A stretch of 64,000 nucleotides of DNA. Source: PALSA-1353 sp036267155. Its GTDB lineage: Bacteria > Planctomycetota > Phycisphaerae > Tepidisphaerales > Tepidisphaeraceae. This document shows, in pieces, positions 43,883 through 52,706 of the stretch (position 1 is its first letter; every line of letters starts with the position of its first letter). The DNA lies in contig DATAWP010000025.1 of the NCBI GenBank assembly GCA_036267155.1, positions 1-64,000 of the forward strand. The letters are read 5' to 3'. The translations under genes were made by a program, and so were the position numbers. Below the pieces are notes generated by a model. That model ran no database searches. It had not been told where the DNA came from and was given only the letters and a program-made list of their open reading frames with translations.

Positions 43883-43900
43883 CGGCGGCTTTAGCCGCCG
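43883..43900. repeat. Intergenic palindrome CGGCGGCT-TT-AGCCGCCG
   Basis: Perfect 8-bp stem with a 2-base loop between sppA and the next gene. No T tract. One of several similar palindromes in this window. Confidence 0.5.
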
Positions 43901-43995
43901 TGTTGACTCGATTATTCAAGGACCGCAATTGCCTTTTTCAGCCCAGGGCGTATCCTTCCGGTTGAACCAACCGCTATTCATGAAGGACATCGTAG

Positions 43996-44535
43996 ATGTT
44001 GGGGTTCGGTAAGCGCGACGGCGCCGAGAAGTCGCCGCGCGTCAGCGCCAAGCTCTGCACGGACCGATTCAACGGAAAATATCCGCACGTCGGGCTTTAC
44101 GATTGCCGCCACCGCAAGGTGTGGGTCGCCAAACCGTTGAGTGGACAGGCCATCCGCACCGCGCACGCGGCCCTCATCACCGGCGTTGACAACGCCACTT
44201 CCACCGTCTGGAAAGATCGCTTTCTCTGTTTCTGGTTTTACACCCCGCGAACGGGGGAAGGATATATCCATGGCTATCCAATCGATTGGGACGAGGCACA
44301 CCTGCTGGTGCGAATCGATCCGCAATGGGATTACGACCGCCAGCGAATGATCTCCGCAGAACTGCAGGACCAGATCGACGAGAACCTCGAACGGCAAATG
44401 CGCCATGGCGAACGCATCTGGGAATTTTTTCGCGCCTGCTCGCTCAAATACCCCATGAACCTGCATTTCATAGGACAACGGGCGGCCGATTCGCAGTTTT
44501 ATGTCAAACGCAAAGAGCCGGCCTCGCGGAAGTGA
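43996..44535 (+). CDS. Conserved protein of unknown function
   Basis: 179 residues, soluble, slightly basic. It begins MLGFGKRDGAEKSPRVSAKL. The middle holds many aromatic residues (DRFLCFWFYTPRTGEGYIHG, PIDWDEAHLLVRIDPQWDYD) and the end reads FFRACSLKYPMNLHFIGQRA. AAGGA lies 8 bases upstream of the ATG. No family recognised. It stands alone between sppA and glgP. Confidence 0.6.
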   Translation: MLGFGKRDGAEKSPRVSAKLCTDRFNGKYPHVGLYDCRHRKVWVAKPLSGQAIRTAHAALITGVDNATSTVWKDRFLCFWFYTPRTGEGYIHGYPIDWDEAHLLVRIDPQWDYDRQRMISAELQDQIDENLERQMRHGERIWEFFRACSLKYPMNLHFIGQRAADSQFYVKRKEPASRK

Positions 44536-44662
44536 TTTCGACCACAGAGCCACCGTGCAAATGTAAAAATGGCCGGCTTATAGGTTCTGGACCGTCTTTA
44601 CCGAAAGGGCAAAATAGCCGAAGATAATGGGGGAGATACCCTGTTTCAGAAGGTAAAGGGCT

Positions 44663-47242
44663 ATGGATTTTCTTACACCTAACATTAAGACATTTCAGGT
44701 TTTCCCTGATGTTCCCTCTCCGCTTCAGCCGCTGCTGGAGATGGCCCACAATCTCTGGTGGGTTTGGCATCCGGATGCCGCGGAATTGTTCCGGCGGCTG
44801 GACCGCAATCTTTGGGAAGAGGTCAACCATAATCCCGTCAAGCTGCTGGGCATCATCGATCAGAAAAGGCTCTCCGACGCCGCCGGCAACGATGGTTATC
44901 TGGCCCAGCTCAACCGGGTGTACGATGCGTTCCAATACCATCTTCGGGAAACGGGATGGTTCGGAAAGGCGCACGCCGACGTGAGCGGGCAGAAAAGCCC
45001 CTTCATGGTCGCGTACTTCTCGGCAGAGTTCGGCCTGCACGAATCGTTGCCGGTCTATTCCGGTGGCCTGGGGGTGCTGGCGGGGGATCATCTCAAGAGC
45101 GCCAGCGAGATTGGTTTGCCGCTGGTGGCCGTCGGGCTCCTCTACCGCAACGGATATTTTCAGCAGTATCTCTCCGCCGACGGCTGGCAGCAGGAAGCCT
45201 ATCCCGAGCTGGATTTCTACAACCTGCCCGTCGAACCCGTGAAGTACACCGATGGTTCGCCCGTGCAGGTGCGCGTCGATCTGCCGGAGAACGCGGTGTT
45301 CTGCAAGGTCTGGCTCGCCAAAGTCGGGCGCGTGCCGCTGTATCTGCTGGACACCAATCTTCCGGAAAATTCCCCGGCCGATCGGGAAATCACCGGCAAG
45401 CTGTACGGCGGCGGCCCGGAAATGCGGATCAAGCAGGAGATCGTGCTGGGCATCGGCGGCGTCCGGGCGCTGGAAGCGCTGAACGTTCAGCCGACCGTCT
45501 TCCACATGAACGAAGGACACAGCGCGTTCCTCGCGCTGGAGCGAATCCGCGTGCTGCTGCAAAATAGTCCGCTGAGCTTCGATCAGGCCCGGCAATACGT
45601 GATGGCAACGAACGTCTTCACCACGCACACCCCCGTCCCGGCCGGGATCGATACGTTCTCGCCCGACATGATGGCGAAATATTTTAAGAATTATTATCCG
45701 ACGCTGAAGCTGGACGAGGAGGGATTTCTGGCCCTTGGCCGCGAAGATGTGACCAACAAGAAGCAGGGATTCTCCATGGCGGTGCTGGCGATTCGGCTGG
45801 CGGACAGCGTCAACGGCGTCAGCGCCTTGCACGGCGATGTCAGCAGGAAAATGTGGCACAATCTCTGGCCGCAGGTCCCGCCCGATGAGGTTCCGCTCCA
45901 GCACATCACCAACGGCATTCACGTTCGATCCTGGCTGGCGGCAGATATGGTTTACATCCTGGATCGATATCTCAGCAGTAAATGGCAGACCGACCCGACC
46001 GACCAATCAGTATGGGAAGGGGTCACGCAGATTCCCGACGAGGAATTGTGGCGTTGTCACGAGCGCTGCCGGGAAAAGCTGGTCGGCTGGGTGCGGGGGA
46101 CACTGAAGGATCAGCTCACGCGGCGCGGGGCGCCGTTCGACGACATCGCCATCGCGGATGAAGTGCTCGACCCCGAGGCGCTGACGATCGGTTTTGCCCG
46201 GCGATTCGCCGGCTATAAGCGCGGTGCGCTGTTGCTGCGTGATGTTTCGCGCCTTCAGCACCTGCTCGAGGATGCCAAGCGGCCGATTCAGTTCATCTTC
46301 GCCGGCAAGGCCCATCCGGCCGACCACGAAGGCAAGGAACTCATCAAGGCGCTGGTGAATTTCGCCCGTAACCCCGCGGTTCGGCGAAAAATGGTTTTTC
46401 TGGAAAACTACGACATCAACATCGCCCGCTCGCTGGTGCAGGGCGTCGATGTCTGGCTCAATACCCCGCGCCGCGGCATGGAAGCCAGCGGAACCAGCGG
46501 AATGAAGGCCTCCGCCAACGGCGTGCTCAATTGTTCCATCCTCGACGGTTGGTGGGTCGAGGGATATACCCCGGACGTCGGCTGGGCGATCGGCCGCGGC
46601 GAAAGCTATTCGGATTACAACACGCAGGACCAGCTCGAAAGTCAGGCCCTCTACGAAATCCTCGAAAAGCAAATCATTCCGCTGTTTTACAAGCGCACCG
46701 TGGACAATATCCCGCGCGAGTGGATCTCACGGATGAAAACGTGCATGCGCAAGCTCGCGCCGGTCTTCAACACCAACCGGATGGTGCGCGAGTACACGGA
46801 GAAATTTTACATTCCCGCCGATGTCCGGGGACAGACGCTGGCCGCCAACAACCTCGAGCGCTCCGTCAATCTGGCCAAGGCCAAGGAGATGCTTCGCCAG
46901 CGTTGGGGCGGGATCAAGGTCGTCGGTGTTCACGTCGGCGGCAACGGCCATTATCGCGTCGGCGAAAATATGCAGGTGGAAGCGCTGGTCGATCTGCCGG
47001 ACGTCGATCCGCGCGAAGTGGTGGTGGAGCTTTATTCCGGTCCAATCACCGCAACCGGCCAGATCGGCGCGCCCCATGTTCTGCGCATGAATCATTCCAA
47101 GCAGATCGCCGGAGCCCGACACGTATTCAGCGGGCAGATCGAATGCCGCACCAGCGGCCGGCAGGGTTTTGCCGTCCGTGTCCTGCCCGGCAACGCCGAC
47201 ATGGCCACCCCGTTCGAGCCCGGCCTGATTTCGTGGAATTAA
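44663..47242 (+). CDS. glgP: Alpha-glucan phosphorylase
   Basis: 859 residues. A GT35 enzyme of the bacterial alpha-glucan phosphorylase branch with an N-terminal DUF3417 domain (LLEMAHNLWWVWHPDAAELF). It cleaves alpha-1,4-glucans such as glycogen with phosphate, releasing glucose-1-phosphate, and needs pyridoxal phosphate bound to a Lys. Landmarks: AYFSAEFGLHESLPVYSGG, VFHMNEGHSAFLALERI, and the PLP region GMEASGTSGMKASANG. Cytoplasmic. Full length with no frame break. Confidence 0.94.
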   Translation: MDFLTPNIKTFQVFPDVPSPLQPLLEMAHNLWWVWHPDAAELFRRLDRNLWEEVNHNPVKLLGIIDQKRLSDAAGNDGYLAQLNRVYDAFQYHLRETGWFGKAHADVSGQKSPFMVAYFSAEFGLHESLPVYSGGLGVLAGDHLKSASEIGLPLVAVGLLYRNGYFQQYLSADGWQQEAYPELDFYNLPVEPVKYTDGSPVQVRVDLPENAVFCKVWLAKVGRVPLYLLDTNLPENSPADREITGKLYGGGPEMRIKQEIVLGIGGVRALEALNVQPTVFHMNEGHSAFLALERIRVLLQNSPLSFDQARQYVMATNVFTTHTPVPAGIDTFSPDMMAKYFKNYYPTLKLDEEGFLALGREDVTNKKQGFSMAVLAIRLADSVNGVSALHGDVSRKMWHNLWPQVPPDEVPLQHITNGIHVRSWLAADMVYILDRYLSSKWQTDPTDQSVWEGVTQIPDEELWRCHERCREKLVGWVRGTLKDQLTRRGAPFDDIAIADEVLDPEALTIGFARRFAGYKRGALLLRDVSRLQHLLEDAKRPIQFIFAGKAHPADHEGKELIKALVNFARNPAVRRKMVFLENYDINIARSLVQGVDVWLNTPRRGMEASGTSGMKASANGVLNCSILDGWWVEGYTPDVGWAIGRGESYSDYNTQDQLESQALYEILEKQIIPLFYKRTVDNIPREWISRMKTCMRKLAPVFNTNRMVREYTEKFYIPADVRGQTLAANNLERSVNLAKAKEMLRQRWGGIKVVGVHVGGNGHYRVGENMQVEALVDLPDVDPREVVVELYSGPITATGQIGAPHVLRMNHSKQIAGARHVFSGQIECRTSGRQGFAVRVLPGNADMATPFEPGLISWN

Positions 47243-47248
47243 CCGCGG

Positions 47249-47270
47249 CCTGCCGACTTCAGTCGGCAGG
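47249..47270. repeat. Intergenic palindrome CCTGCCGACT-TC-AGTCGGCAGG
   Basis: Perfect 10-bp stem with a 2-base loop, 7 bases after the glgP stop and followed by TCCCCCC without T tract. It stands between convergent glgP and ffh and may serve as a bidirectional transcription stop. Confidence 0.55.
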
Positions 47271-47290
47271 TCCCCCCGTTTGATAGAACA

Positions 47291-48760
47291 CTACCTTCGC
47301 TTCTTCTTATTCCGATCCTTCTTCTCCATAAATCCCGATTTCTTGGTCTTGATCATCGGCCCCCCCGGCATTCCAAGGTTGCTCAATCCTCCGGACATCA
47401 CCGACTTCATAAATCGCATTTTACCCATGATGCCCTGTCCGCCGAGGGCGCGCATCACATCGCGGGCGCTTTCGAATTGCTTGATAAACTGCCCAACTTC
47501 ATTGACCGCCACCCCTGCTCCCACGGAGATTCGCCGCCGCCGGCCGTGTTCCAGCAAGTCCGGCTTCTTTCGCTCCTCGCGCGTCATCGAATCGTAGATT
47601 GCCCGCATGTGCCCCATCTGCCGCTCGACATCCGTGTCGTTCATGTTGGCGGCTTTGCTCAGATCGCCCATGCCCGGAATCATCCCCATGACTTTGCCGA
47701 TGGACCCGAGCTTTTTGATCTGCCCCATTTGCGACATGAAATCGTCGAGGGTGAAACTCCCCTTCTCCATCTTTTCCTGGAGCCGGGCGGTTTCCTCCAT
47801 GTCGAATTTTTTTTGCGCCTCGGTGACCAGCCCGATGATGTCGCCCATGCCGAGGATACGCGACGCCATTCCCTCGGGCCGGAATTCCTCCAATGCCTCG
47901 AGCTTTTCGCCGACACCGAGGAATTTCACGGGTTTTCCGGTGACCATCTTGGCGGAGAGCAAAGCCCCGCCGCGTGTGTCGCTGTCGAGCTTCGTGAGGA
48001 TCAGACCGTCGAGTTCAAGTTGCTCGTTGAAGGCTTTGGCGCTGTTGACCGCATCCTGGCCGCTCATGCTGTCCAGGACGAGGTAAATCTGATGCGGCTG
48101 AAGCTGTCCGTTGATGTCGCGCAGCTCGCCCATCAATTCGTCGTCGATGTGCAATCGTCCGGCCGTGTCGAGAATCACGACATCCAGTCCGGATGATTTC
48201 GCCTGATTGACCGCCGCCCGGCAAACCGCCACGGCCGCCCCCCGAACCACCTGGCCGTGAGGAGCGACTTTTGAATCGTCGGTGTAAACCGGCACGCCGA
48301 CCTGCTCGCCGATGACGCGAAGCTGTTCCACGGCCGCCGGCCGCTGCAAATCCGCCGCCGCCAGCATCGGGTGATGCCCCTTGGAAACCAGAAATTTCGC
48401 AAGTTTCCCACAGGTGGTGGTTTTGCCCGAACCCTGCAATCCGCACATCATGAGGATCGTCGGCCCCGGCTGAACAAAATAAATCCGCGTGTCCACCGGC
48501 CCTAGAAGATCGAGCAATTCGTCGTAGCAGATCTTCACCATCAGCTCGCCCGGCTGAAGGCTCTTGATGACCTCCTGGCCGATCGCCTTGCTGATGACGT
48601 GCTCGGTGAAGTCGTTGACGACTTTGAGATTCACATCCGCTTCGAGCAGAGCGGTGCGGACACTCTGCATCGCTTCGCGAATGTTTTCTTCGCTGATGCG
48701 GCCCCGGCCGGAAAGGGATCGGAATACGCCGCTGAACTTATCGGTGAGTGCGTCGAACAT
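47291..48760 (-). CDS. ffh: Signal recognition particle protein Ffh
   Basis: 489 residues: N domain, G domain with GLQGSGKTTTCGKLA and DTAGRLHIDDELM, then the Met-rich M domain that binds signal peptides and SRP RNA (IGKVMGMIPGMGDL, GIMGKMRFMKSVMSGGL). It ends with a strongly basic tail (EKKDRNKKKRR). It guides nascent membrane proteins to FtsY. In most bacteria rpsP follows ffh in one operon; here it is transcribed in the opposite direction about 1 kb away. Confidence 0.96.
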   Translation of the reverse strand: MFDALTDKFSGVFRSLSGRGRISEENIREAMQSVRTALLEADVNLKVVNDFTEHVISKAIGQEVIKSLQPGELMVKICYDELLDLLGPVDTRIYFVQPGPTILMMCGLQGSGKTTTCGKLAKFLVSKGHHPMLAAADLQRPAAVEQLRVIGEQVGVPVYTDDSKVAPHGQVVRGAAVAVCRAAVNQAKSSGLDVVILDTAGRLHIDDELMGELRDINGQLQPHQIYLVLDSMSGQDAVNSAKAFNEQLELDGLILTKLDSDTRGGALLSAKMVTGKPVKFLGVGEKLEALEEFRPEGMASRILGMGDIIGLVTEAQKKFDMEETARLQEKMEKGSFTLDDFMSQMGQIKKLGSIGKVMGMIPGMGDLSKAANMNDTDVERQMGHMRAIYDSMTREERKKPDLLEHGRRRRISVGAGVAVNEVGQFIKQFESARDVMRALGGQGIMGKMRFMKSVMSGGLSNLGMPGGPMIKTKKSGFMEKKDRNKKKRR

Positions 48761-48840
48761 AGGTTGTTAGCCAGACAATGATATGCGGGATGACGACGAG
48801 GTAGAAGGGTATGGATCAGGTGATGGGGCGCTTGGCCTTA

Positions 48841-49260
48841 TCACGATCCCAGCACCTTGACGCCAACTTTCTTTGCCGCCTTGCGCAGCGGCTCATCGAG
48901 CGTTGCCAGCGGAAGCTGGCGGCGCATGGCCAAGTCCAGGTAGATCGCGTCATAACTGGTCAGGTGATAGGCGCGACACAGCGACAGCAGATGAGTAAAT
49001 GCGCGGCCCGGCGCTTCGGCATCGATGTCGATGTCGAATTTGGACAGTTCTTCGATGAACGTAGCCGTCTGGGCGGGCGTGATGCGGCCTTTCCGCTCCG
49101 CCAGCGCAATCACGTTGGTCAATTCCACGTACCACCACGCAGGTACGACCGCGCTGTCCGAATTGAGGCGCTCCAACAATTCATTGGTGCGCATCGTGGC
49201 TTCGTCCTTGAACAGCCAAGTCAGCGCCACCGAACTGTCGATTACAAAGGCGCTATTCAC
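48841..49260 (-). CDS. vapC: PIN-domain toxin (VapC family)
   Basis: 139 residues. Acidic active-site residues of PIN ribonucleases: Asp8 (FVIDSSVALTW), Glu46 (WWYVELTN), Asp104 (TSYDAIYLDLA), Asp122 (LATLDEPL). The metal-dependent RNase typically cuts tRNA or rRNA when free. The upstream Phd-like antitoxin gene overlaps it by 4 bases. All catalytic residues are present, so it looks functional. Confidence 0.88.
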   Translation of the reverse strand: MNSAFVIDSSVALTWLFKDEATMRTNELLERLNSDSAVVPAWWYVELTNVIALAERKGRITPAQTATFIEELSKFDIDIDAEAPGRAFTHLLSLCRAYHLTSYDAIYLDLAMRRQLPLATLDEPLRKAAKKVGVKVLGS

Positions 49261-49517
49261 GGACGACCCTCATCGATCAGGTCGCGGATCTTTAAACCCC
49301 CAAGGCTCAGGCCCTTCTGTAATTGGCGGATGCGTTCAATAGCTTCCCGTCGTTCCGCCGCTGAATACTTTTTCTTAATCGGCACCAGCCGCGCCACCGG
49401 CGAACCGTGCCTGGTGATGGTAATCTCCTCGCCCGCTTCAACCCGTGCCAGAAGTTCCGAAAAACGAGTCTTGGCATCATACGCCCCGACGGTGCTGGGA
49501 TGTTGGCCGGCCGACAT
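49257..49517 (-). CDS. Phd/YefM-type antitoxin
   Basis: 86 residues. N-terminal DNA-binding fold VGAYDAKTRFSELLARVEAGEEITITRHGSPVARLVP is the Phd/YefM signature. The C-terminal helix (REAIERIRQLQKGLSLGGLKI) should wrap the PIN toxin. It overlaps vapC by 4 bases; together they form an autoregulated toxin-antitoxin operon, sitting between ffh and the rpsP operon. Confidence 0.85.
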   Translation of the reverse strand: MSAGQHPSTVGAYDAKTRFSELLARVEAGEEITITRHGSPVARLVPIKKKYSAAERREAIERIRQLQKGLSLGGLKIRDLIDEGRP

Positions 49518-49744
49518 ATTTGCTCTCCCGAGGATAGACTAGACGCCGACCAGTCTAATCATCGGTCCGCAGGCGTCAATTCCAGAGTGTCCAAATGGGT
49601 CATTGCCGGCTTGGTTTGGCCGGGACTTCCTCGCCCCCGTCTGGCCTTCTGTTGTTGATTCCACAAAATGACCAACTTGCCATCCCCCGCCCAATGGCTA
49701 TACTCGCCGATTCGCATTGATTTTATGGCACTTGGAGATTGCAG
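49518..49744. other. Intergenic region ahead of rpsP
   Basis: 227 bases without a gene. It holds the divergent upstream regions of the antitoxin (leftward) and rpsP (rightward). TATACT at 49696-49701 is a likely -10 for rpsP, and TTGGAGATTGCAG carries its ribosome site. Confidence 0.4.
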
Positions 49745-50140
49745 ATGTCAGTGAAGCTGAGATTGAAACGTATGGGCCGAAGCAATCGGTCGTTTTTCCG
49801 GTTGAACGCGATCGATTCGCGCTCTCCGCGGGATGGTCGCGTTATCGAAGAGCTTGGATTTTACGATCCGCGGGCCAAAGAGGCTGACAAGCAATTCGTG
49901 GCCAAGCTGGACCGTTGCAAGCATTGGCTCGATGTAGGCGCGGTGCCGTCGGAAACGGTTTCGTCGCTGTTGAAAAAGAGCGGGCTCGATCATAAACATT
50001 TGCGCTTGCCCAAGCCGGGCAAGCCCAAACCGGCCGCGCCGGAGCCGGTGAAGAAAGAAGCCAAGAAGGAAGCGCCGGCCGCCGAGGCGCCCGCGCCGGA
50101 AAAGAATCCGGAAAAGAAACAGGAAGCGGAAGCCAAGTAA
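49745..50140 (+). CDS. rpsP: 30S ribosomal protein S16 with long C-terminal tail
   Basis: 131 residues from ATG 49745. The core MSVKLRLKRMGRSNRSFFR through LGFYDPRAKEADKQF is standard S16. After about residue 85 comes a Lys/Pro/Ala/Glu-rich tail of about 45 residues (PKPAAPEPVKKEAKKEAP...) with no counterpart in E. coli. It starts the rpsP-trmD-rplS cluster. S16 supports assembly of the 30S central and 5' domains. Confidence 0.95.
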   Translation: MSVKLRLKRMGRSNRSFFRLNAIDSRSPRDGRVIEELGFYDPRAKEADKQFVAKLDRCKHWLDVGAVPSETVSSLLKKSGLDHKHLRLPKPGKPKPAAPEPVKKEAKKEAPAAEAPAPEKNPEKKQEAEAK

Positions 50141-50176
50141 CTACCCGGCGGCGAGAGTGTCGTGCGGGAGGGTGTC

Positions 50177-50890
50177 GTGCGGATTAACATTCTCACGTTG
50201 TTTCCGGAGATGTTTGACGCGGCATTGGGGACCAGCATTCCCAAGCGGGCCGCGGAGAAAGGACTGGTCAGTTATCACCTGACGAACATCCGCGATTTTG
50301 CGACGGATGCGCACAAATCGGTGGATGACAAGCCGTTTGGCGGTGGCCCGGGCATGGTCATGATGTGCCAGACCTTGTTCGACGCCGTCGAGTCAGTCGA
50401 ACGGCGGGATGCGGCCAAGAGCGTTCGCATTCTGCTGACCCCGCAAGGACGCCTGTTCGATCAGCGCGTGGCCGAGGAATTGGCCGCGAAAGATCGACTG
50501 CTGCTCATCGCGGGTCATTACGAGGGCTTCGACGAGCGAATTGTGACGGGCTTGGCGCCGATGGAGATCAGCATCGGCGATTTTATCCTGAGCGGCGGCG
50601 AACTGGCGGCGATGGTGGTGGTGGACGCGGTGGTGCGGCTTCTACCCGGCGCGCTCGGGGCCGAGGATGGGGCCGCCGATGAATCGTTCGCCGATGGATT
50701 GTTGGAATATCCGCAGTACACGCGGCCCCGGGATTTCCGGGGAATGGGGGTGCCGGATGTCCTGCTCGGCGGCAATCATGCCCAGATCGCCGAGTGGCGA
50801 TTGGAGCAGAGACAGCAGCGAACGAAACAACGTCGGCCCGATTTGTGGCGGGCGTATTTGGATAAGGATCGCGGCCAGCAGAGCCGATAA
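50177..50890 (+). CDS. trmD: tRNA (guanine-N1-)-methyltransferase TrmD
   Basis: 237 residues from GTG 50177, which has GGGAGGG just ahead; an upstream GTG (50162) would add five untypical residues. Makes m1G37 in tRNAs reading CUN, CCN and CGG codons, preventing frameshifts. Trefoil-knot motifs: KPFGGGPGMVM, IAGHYEGFDERI, SIGDFILSGGELAAMVVVDA, and DVLLGGNHAQIAEWR. rimM, usually between rpsP and trmD, is absent; only 36 bases separate the two genes. Confidence 0.95.
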   Translation: MRINILTLFPEMFDAALGTSIPKRAAEKGLVSYHLTNIRDFATDAHKSVDDKPFGGGPGMVMMCQTLFDAVESVERRDAAKSVRILLTPQGRLFDQRVAEELAAKDRLLLIAGHYEGFDERIVTGLAPMEISIGDFILSGGELAAMVVVDAVVRLLPGALGAEDGAADESFADGLLEYPQYTRPRDFRGMGVPDVLLGGNHAQIAEWRLEQRQQRTKQRRPDLWRAYLDKDRGQQSR

Positions 50891-50967
50891 GTGCATAGAA
50901 TAGTTTTGCGCCGGTGCGGCATTCCGCGCCGGCGGGCTTCCGCGAATGCGGTGGATTGGAGTCGGTC

Positions 50968-51378
50968 ATGACCAACAAAATCTTGCAACTCGTAGAGCAA
51001 CCGCATCTGAAGAAGGAAGTTCCCCAGTTCGCGGTCGGCGACACGGTGGACGTAGCAACTCGGATCATCGAAGGCGATAAAGAGCGCATTCAGGTCTTCA
51101 GCGGCGTAGTGATCATGAAAAAGGGTGCGGGGATCAACGAGACATTCACGGTGAGGCGAATCGTGAATAACGAGGGCGTGGAGCGGATTTTCCCGCTGCA
51201 TTCCCCGTTCATCTCGCGCGTGACCGTGAAGCGCAGCGGCGAATCCCGGCGGGCGAAGCTGTTCTACCTGCGCGACCGCGTCGGCAAGGCCACGCGGCTT
51301 ACCGAGAAGCGCAAGGGCAAGAAGGAAGACGGCGGGGAGCCGACCGAGAAAGCGGAACTGGCCGCGTCGGGCGCCTAA
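50968..51378 (+). CDS. rplS: 50S ribosomal protein L19
   Basis: 136 residues from ATG 50968 (TTGGAG upstream). Contains VPQFAVGDTVDVATRI, IQVFSGVVIMKKGAG, FTVRRI, VERIFPLHSPFISRVTVKRSG, and KLFYLRDRVGKATRL, the complete L19 core. A charged tail of about 25 residues (EKRKGKKEDGGEPTEK) extends it. It lies at the 30S/50S interface. Third gene of the rpsP-trmD-rplS order. Confidence 0.96.
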   Translation: MTNKILQLVEQPHLKKEVPQFAVGDTVDVATRIIEGDKERIQVFSGVVIMKKGAGINETFTVRRIVNNEGVERIFPLHSPFISRVTVKRSGESRRAKLFYLRDRVGKATRLTEKRKGKKEDGGEPTEKAELAASGA

Positions 51379-51406
51379 GGCGGGAAATGTGAATCTCATC
51401 CCATTG

Positions 51407-51431
51407 AGCCCCCGGTGAATCACCGGGGGCT
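51407..51431. repeat. Intergenic palindrome AGCCCCCGGTGA-A-TCACCGGGGGCT
   Basis: Perfect 12-bp arms around a single base, 28 bases after the rplS stop; followed by AATTGTTCC. It probably ends the rpsP operon. I recall near-identical palindromes between planctomycete genes (knowledge, not checked). Confidence 0.6.
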
Positions 51432-51469
51432 AATTGTTCCGATTTCAAAGTTCGATTTTCTCTGTGGGG

Positions 51470-51497
51470 TTGCGATGAAGTGGGATGCGGGCATAAT
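51470..51497 (+). promoter_or_regulatory. Candidate promoter of yraN
   Basis: TTGCGA (51470-51475), 16 bases, CATAAT (51492-51497). The ATG at 51506 lies 8 bases downstream, again suggesting a leaderless mRNA. Confidence 0.4.
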
Positions 51498-51505
51498 TCC
51501 CTTCC

Positions 51506-51904
51506 ATGTTTGAGTGGTTGGTCAAGCAGTTCAAACCGGCGCCGCCGCGCGATGCGCTGGGACAGCGCGGGGAGAACGTGGCGGCGAGGTATCTTCGCAA
51601 TCAGGGGTATAAAATCATCGAACGGAATTTCCGGTGCGAAGTGGGGGAGGTGGATATCATCGCGCGCGACGGACGGACGCTGGTGTTCGCCGAAGTAAAA
51701 ACGCGGACGTATGACGATCCGACGCCGGAAGAGCAGGTCAACGATATCAAGCGGCACCAGTTGACGAAGGCGGCGAAGTATTACCTGTCGCGCTACGGCA
51801 TGCCGCAGCCGCCGGCTCGGTTCGATGTGGTCGCCATCGTCTGGCCGACCGGACGCGACCCGCAAATCCGGCATACGCCCGATGCGTTCGAGGCGACGTT
51901 TTAG
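51506..51904 (+). CDS. yraN: YraN family (UPF0102) putative nuclease
   Basis: 132 residues. ALGQRGENVAARYLRNQGYKI followed by FRCEVGEVDIIARDGRTLVFAEVKTR is the complete UPF0102 signature, with the PD-(D/E)xK-like core E...D...EVK. Homologues act near DNA recombination or the replication fork, but the exact role is uncertain. Often found close to rplS/rnhB, as here. The next gene, tatD, begins 28 bases downstream. Confidence 0.9.
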   Translation: MFEWLVKQFKPAPPRDALGQRGENVAARYLRNQGYKIIERNFRCEVGEVDIIARDGRTLVFAEVKTRTYDDPTPEEQVNDIKRHQLTKAAKYYLSRYGMPQPPARFDVVAIVWPTGRDPQIRHTPDAFEATF

Positions 51905-51932
51905 AATGACTAATGAGCCATGATTCTCCATC

Positions 51933-52706
51933 ATGTTCGACACTCATTGCCATTTGACCGATCCCAGGTTGTTTGAGCAGCTTCAGGCTGTTCTGGACCG
52001 GGCAGCAGCGGCTGGGGTAAACAAAATCGTCACCATCGGCACGCATCCGGCGGATTGGGAGGCGGCGTTGGCCGTCACTCAGGGGCGGCCGCACATTCGC
52101 TGTGCGGTGGGGGCCCATCCGAACTATTGCCATGAGATCGAATTGGGGGACCTGCAACGCTTGCGTCATTATTTCAATGTGCCGGCCGTTGTGGCGATCG
52201 GCGAGATGGGGCTGGATTATCATTACGATTTCGCTCCGCGTCAGCGGCAGGCGCAATATTTCCAGGCACAATTGGAGTTGGCACGGGAGGCGCGGCTGCC
52301 GGTCATCATTCATTGCCGGGAAGCGGTGGATGACTGCCTTTCGATTCTCGGGGCGTTTGCCGATGTGCGGGCCGTGTTCCATTGCTTTACCGGAACCGGC
52401 TCGGAAGCGCGGCGGATCTGGGACGCGGGACATCTTGTCGGATTTACCGGAGTGGTGACGTTTCGCAACGGACAATCGCTGCGCGAGGTAGCGGCGGCGG
52501 CGCCGGCCGATCGGTTTCTCGTCGAAACCGATGCGCCCTATCTCAGCCCCGAGCCGATGCGAAAACAGAAAATCAATGAGCCGGCCCTGGTGATTCATAC
52601 GGCCGCGATGGTTGCCGCAGCCAGGAATATCAGCGTTCAGGAATTGGATCGGATGACGACAGGCAATGCGATGGGGTTTTACAGATGGGTTGAGGAAGGC
52701 GCTTAA
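51933..52706 (+). CDS. tatD: TatD-family metal-dependent deoxyribonuclease
   Basis: 257 residues. Metal ligands of the amidohydrolase fold: FDTHCHL (His5/His7), GEMGLDYHY (Glu), IIHCREAVDD (His), FHCFTG (His), LVETDAPYLSPEP (Asp). TatD enzymes are 3'-5' exonucleases on single-stranded DNA and act in quality control. Cytoplasmic. The stop overlaps the convergent fliS stop region by 4 bases. Confidence 0.93.
   Translation: MFDTHCHLTDPRLFEQLQAVLDRAAAAGVNKIVTIGTHPADWEAALAVTQGRPHIRCAVGAHPNYCHEIELGDLQRLRHYFNVPAVVAIGEMGLDYHYDFAPRQRQAQYFQAQLELAREARLPVIIHCREAVDDCLSILGAFADVRAVFHCFTGTGSEARRIWDAGHLVGFTGVVTFRNGQSLREVAAAAPADRFLVETDAPYLSPEPMRKQKINEPALVIHTAAMVAAARNISVQELDRMTTGNAMGFYRWVEEGA

Noticed and set aside
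44504..46006. 500-codon frame antisense to glgP
   Set aside because: Overlaps a certain gene; composition of an antisense shadow.
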